A DNA stretch of 64,000 nt from an uncultured Bacteroides sp. (GTDB lineage Bacteria > Bacteroidota > Bacteroidia > Bacteroidales > Bacteroidaceae): positions 1-64,000 of the forward strand of contig NZ_CANRPM010000009.1 of NCBI RefSeq assembly GCF_947632445.1. The letters are read 5' to 3'. Both the position numbers and the translations under genes were made by a program. Every line of letters starts with the position of its first letter. Within the stretch, counting starts at the first letter, position 1. Under the pieces are notes generated by a model. It saw only the letters and a list, made by a program, of their open reading frames with translations, was not told the origin of the DNA and did not search any database. Of this stretch, positions 60,578 through 64,000 are shown piece by piece.

Positions 60578-62017
60578 TTACAACAATGGAGCCAATAGGC
60601 GAACCAGACTTTCCATAGCCTTTCTATACCAAGGACGTTTAGCCCACGTCTTCAAATGTAGTTGCACACAATCTCGTTGATCCTGTAAAAAGATCTCACG
60701 CATCAGCAAAGCAGTCTCTACATCATAGATAAAGGCATTTACCTCAAAGTTGTGTTCGAAGCTCCTGAAATCCATATTGGTGGACCCTACTGTAGATAAC
60801 GCGTCATCAGACACCATCAATTTGGAATGTAGAAAACCTTTTTTGTAAAAATAAACTTTTACACCTGCAACCAAAATTCCATTCAGAAAGGAGCAGGAGG
60901 CCAGATGAATAATACGGGAGTCAGCCTTCTGTGGAAGCATCAACCGCACGTCCACACCCGCTAAAGCGGCTGTATGCAGTGCAACAAGAATAGAATCTGT
61001 CGGCAGAAAATAAGGCGTTTGAATATAAAAATATCTTTTAGCGCAGCCGATAGCCATCACCAGTCCTTGCATTATCTCATTCCAAGGCCCCACCGGTTCG
61101 CTCGTTACAATCTGTATCAATGATGTGCCGCAAGGCTGTAATTTTGGGAAATATCGGGCTGCGGTCATCAGAGTACAGTCTACAAAATACCAGTCATATA
61201 AGAAAGTTGTCTGTAATCCATGTACAGCCTTACCTTCTATCAGCAGGTGGGTATCTCGCCATACGCCCCATGGAACGCCTTTCACATAGCGATCTGCCAA
61301 ATTCATTCCTCCAACAAACCCAATACGTCCGTCGATGACTACCACTTTTCGATGGTTCCGATAATTGACTTTACTGGTAAACAGGGGGAAACGGACTTTC
61401 AGGAAACTACGAACTTCCACACCCGCCTCACGCATTTCTTCATAAAAACGATTGGGGACATGCCAACAACCTACATCATCGTAAAGAAACCTAACTTCTA
61501 CACCACTTTGTGCCTTCTCTATCAATACATCCCGTATCATGCGTCCTACGGCATCGTCTTCGAAAATATAAAACTCCAAATGGATATGATGAACGGCTTT
61601 TTGAAGCTCCCGCAAAAGAGCTTGCAACATCGCATATCCTGAAGTAAAAGTTTCAATCCGATTACCATCAAAAGGAAGAGATTGATTTGTATTTCGGAAT
61701 AAAGATATCAATCGGCTATAAGCCAATGGCAAAGGGCTGGAAGCTTGAGACATATACTCCAGCACCGGTTTTTTGTGCAAGCTGTTATATCCTTTTCGGT
61801 TTATTATACGCACATGCCGCTGACTCCGTCCGAAGAAAAAATAAAGAACAAGCCCCACAATGGGCAGAAAAATCAAAACCAATATCCATGCCAACGTTTT
61901 GACAGGATTACGGTTATCAAGAACAATCACCAGAATTGTTCCTAACACAACACCAAAATGCACTACATCAAAAGTTGTTGTAGCAATTAATCCAACTATA
62001 GTACCCCAATCAAACAT
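60578..62017 (-). CDS. cls: Cardiolipin synthase
   Basis: 479 residues. Two N-terminal membrane helices (GTIVGLIATTTFDVVHFGVV, LAWILVLIFLPIVGLVLYFF) anchor the protein in the inner membrane. Two phospholipase-D HKD motifs follow: HRKVVVIDGRIGFVGGMN and HSKLMVSDDALSTVGSTN. It joins two phosphatidylglycerols, or PG and another phospholipid, into cardiolipin. It is convergent with rsmD, their stops 8 bases apart. Length and both catalytic motifs are complete. Confidence 0.93.
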   Translation of the reverse strand: MFDWGTIVGLIATTTFDVVHFGVVLGTILVIVLDNRNPVKTLAWILVLIFLPIVGLVLYFFFGRSQRHVRIINRKGYNSLHKKPVLEYMSQASSPLPLAYSRLISLFRNTNQSLPFDGNRIETFTSGYAMLQALLRELQKAVHHIHLEFYIFEDDAVGRMIRDVLIEKAQSGVEVRFLYDDVGCWHVPNRFYEEMREAGVEVRSFLKVRFPLFTSKVNYRNHRKVVVIDGRIGFVGGMNLADRYVKGVPWGVWRDTHLLIEGKAVHGLQTTFLYDWYFVDCTLMTAARYFPKLQPCGTSLIQIVTSEPVGPWNEIMQGLVMAIGCAKRYFYIQTPYFLPTDSILVALHTAALAGVDVRLMLPQKADSRIIHLASCSFLNGILVAGVKVYFYKKGFLHSKLMVSDDALSTVGSTNMDFRSFEHNFEVNAFIYDVETALLMREIFLQDQRDCVQLHLKTWAKRPWYRKAMESLVRLLAPLL

Positions 62018-62086
62018 TTGTTTTCCATACCATTAATATGGAAAACAAATGTAGAAAAAACATGGGGAAAAAGCAAACTAATTTCA

Positions 62087-64000
62087 TCAGAAACGAGGGC
62101 GTCTCGGCCCATCTCCAGGACCTCCAGGAGGGAAGCGCATCGGTTCACGTCTATCACGAGCCTGTTTTCCACCGAAAATATTCAAACGATAGATGAAATG
62201 CAACATACAATAACTGTTCACGCCATTGTATTTATATACCGAACGTCCACTTGCTGTCAGTGAACGGCTGATATTACTTTGCTGATGCAGGATATCATAC
62301 ATCTCAAAGCTGACGGTAGCACTTCCTTTCAGAAAAGTTTGTGAAAGCTGGGCATTCCAGATCAGTTCGTTACGGTTCATGCTGGAGTCTGAATAACCGC
62401 GACGGCTCTGATTGTCAATATTGGTAGACAGACTCATTCCCCAAGGCATACTGACAGTCGTGTTGGCCCCATAAGAATAAGTATAAGGTTGCTGGTTGTT
62501 GGAAGGAGTCAATTTATCTTTTTCTACTGAATAAGAGAATGTTCCATTCAGCCCGAACTCCAGCCAGTCATTGCGGTATGTTCCATTCAACCGTTCATTC
62601 AAAGTCAAGTTGGTGGTTGTATTCTTTTGCTGTACAGCCTCGGCTCCGTTGCCGGTTGTCAGGTAGCCCACATTGTTATTATAGGACAGATTGCTGAAAG
62701 AGCCGATATTGAATTTCTTATTTTTCAGTGCCGAATTGATGCCGAACATACCGAATGCGCTCCAATTTCCATTTATATTCTCCGGTTTTGTCACCCATCC
62801 ACCCGTAGAAGAATTATAGGTACGCGAACTGCTGATGCTATTCTGCGTTATCTGCATATTGACATGCGAGAAAATTCCCTGTTGGCGATCCGCGTTGTAT
62901 GTATTGTAGAATATGCGAAGATTATGATTAAAAGAAGGCTTCAAGTAAGGGTTACCCTTGGTAATGTTCAGCGGATTGGAGTCATCCGTTACGTCCAACA
63001 AGTTTTCCATGCCGGGTTGTGAGCTGCGTCCACGGTAAGTGACACGCAACTGGCTTACTTTCGAGAAACGATAACGGAAGTCCAAGTTTGGAGCTACATT
63101 GAAGACATTACGTACAGCCAGTGTATCCATGACATTCTTCTTATAGGACAACGACGTCTTTTGCGGCTCAAGATCCACACCGGCACTCAACTGATATTTC
63201 TGACGAATGAAACGCAAACCGGGACTGAAGCGATGCGTATAGGTCTTGTATTCGGCAAATTTACTCAAGCTCATGTCATAACCATCCTCATAATCATCGG
63301 GCAGTGGCTCACCAAAGTTCCAATCTTCATCTAAATCATAGGCTTTCTTGTCACTCTTGCTATAACTATAATTGAAACTATAACGGAACTGCAAGAAGGT
63401 AGCTTTCCAAAGCGGCTCACTATACGTCAGTTCCAGGCTATAGTTGTAACCGTCATTCGGGGTGGCCACATAACGGCGGATGATGTTTTCGGGAGTTACC
63501 GTACCGTCTTCATTCTGTTGGAAATAGCGGGTATTGGAAGCTGTATGCTGCGTACTCTCCGAATCGTTATAGCCGACTGTCCCCCGGAACGTAATGTTAC
63601 GCCCCATAGAACTCAGTTTACGATTAACCTGCAAGGACGCATTTGCCGAAAGAGACTTACTGTCACTGCCCGAAAGGCTGTTCGAGGTATTGACACGGAT
63701 AGAATCCAACGGATCCTCATTGTCTGCATTAAAAATCTCATCGGATAAATTTATCCTGGAGAGCTTGGTTATATCAAGGTAGTCATTCGGATTTGTAACT
63801 ACGGCATAAGGATCACTATTGAAAGTGCCCGACTTGGAATCGGCCGTACTATAGCTTTTTCCCCAACTGAAATTCGGACGGAATATGATGTTGGTCAGCG
63901 TATCGGGTTTCCATTCCAACCGGAAATCTGCACGGAAGTCCTTATTCCCGCTGGAAGTTTGTGAAATGGAGTTATTAAACGAAGAAGATTCTCTACCCGT
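62087..64000 (-). CDS. TonB-dependent-receptor-like outer membrane barrel protein (5' end outside window)
   Basis: The frame is open to the last base, and no start is visible; the TTG at 63919 is internal. About 638 residues are present, all beta-barrel: repeated FRYSFNYSYSKSDK, LRVTYRGRSSQPGMENLLD and LSYNNNVGYLTTG strands. They are typical of the outer membrane beta-barrel family (PF14905-like) whose N-terminus has a carboxypeptidase-regulatory-like and plug domain. The C-terminus is a Pro/Gly/Arg-rich tail (RFPPGGPGDGPRRPRF). It probably takes up a peptide, siderophore or glycan fragment. The ligand is unknown. Confidence 0.85.
   Translation of the reverse strand, partial: TGRESSSFNNSISQTSSGNKDFRADFRLEWKPDTLTNIIFRPNFSWGKSYSTADSKSGTFNSDPYAVVTNPNDYLDITKLSRINLSDEIFNADNEDPLDSIRVNTSNSLSGSDSKSLSANASLQVNRKLSSMGRNITFRGTVGYNDSESTQHTASNTRYFQQNEDGTVTPENIIRRYVATPNDGYNYSLELTYSEPLWKATFLQFRYSFNYSYSKSDKKAYDLDEDWNFGEPLPDDYEDGYDMSLSKFAEYKTYTHRFSPGLRFIRQKYQLSAGVDLEPQKTSLSYKKNVMDTLAVRNVFNVAPNLDFRYRFSKVSQLRVTYRGRSSQPGMENLLDVTDDSNPLNITKGNPYLKPSFNHNLRIFYNTYNADRQQGIFSHVNMQITQNSISSSRTYNSSTGGWVTKPENINGNWSAFGMFGINSALKNKKFNIGSFSNLSYNNNVGYLTTGNGAEAVQQKNTTTNLTLNERLNGTYRNDWLEFGLNGTFSYSVEKDKLTPSNNQQPYTYSYGANTTVSMPWGMSLSTNIDNQSRRGYSDSSMNRNELIWNAQLSQTFLKGSATVSFEMYDILHQQSNISRSLTASGRSVYKYNGVNSYCMLHFIYRLNIFGGKQARDRREPMRFPPGGPGDGPRRPRF

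Overview
The window reads as a chromosomal segment of a gut Bacteroides/Bacteroidales species. The evidence is a SusC/SusD pair, many start-proximal copies of the Bacteroides -7 element TAnnTTTG, Bacteroidales-type gene orders (DUF3822-rsmD, pheA-aminotransferase-DAHP synthase/chorismate mutase-tyrA) and an NBU2-type mobilizable element. The species cannot be fixed from the sequence alone.

Layout. 0.2-3.1 kb: a broken metallo-beta-lactamase-fold gene, a GH2 glycosidase and a GNAT acetyltransferase. 3.2-5.8 kb: a redox islet (iron-sulfur-flavoprotein-like reductase, flavodoxin lipoprotein, AraC regulator, two aldo/keto reductase remnants), bracketed by direct repeats that each carry a tRNA-3'-end-like scar. 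5.8-17.03 kb: an NBU2-type mobilizable element in the 3' end of tRNA-Ser(CGA). It carries an integrase, a DUF1016 nuclease, a HTH protein, a RepA-like ATPase, a primase, a MobV relaxase with a likely oriT, the lincosamide nucleotidyltransferase lnu(AN2), a broken acetyltransferase and the macrolide efflux gene mef(En2). Comparing the two junctions shows that the element replaced the tRNA acceptor end and left an A4-C69 mismatch. 17.1-21.1 kb: outer membrane barrel protein, PriA, PHP phosphatase.

21.5-26.0 kb is the most interesting region. It is a His-Xaa-Ser (Hxs) peptide-maturation locus: hxsD, the radical SAM gene hxsB, an hxsC-type radical SAM gene whose product carries an extra C-terminal methyltransferase domain, and two Sec-leader precursors ending in His-Ser repeats. 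Its leader holds a long structured RNA; a second, shorter copy of the RNA core with a compensatory base-pair change lies 560 bp upstream. A strong terminator closes the unit. A second DUF1016 nuclease gene follows, flanked by 177-bp direct repeats made of decayed transposase starts.

28-34.6 kb: NagX-like acyltransferase, Crp-type regulator, TrkH, Nudix hydrolase, QueA. 35-41.6 kb: a small polysaccharide-utilization locus (SusC, SusD, DUF1735 lipoprotein) with no enzyme or regulator in the window. A MITE plus an adjoining intergenic repeat occurs in inverted orientation at 32.2 and 43.3 kb, so it brackets the locus. 42-48.4 kb: DUF2027-Smr protein, RecJ, RecQ, TPR protein. 48.9-53.1 kb: an aromatic amino acid operon behind a textbook Phe/Tyr attenuator with a 28-codon leader peptide. 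53.5-64 kb: DnaG, MATE exporter, RecD-like helicase, a membrane-anchored protein of unknown function, DUF3822, RsmD, cardiolipin synthase and a TonB-dependent-type barrel cut by the window edge.
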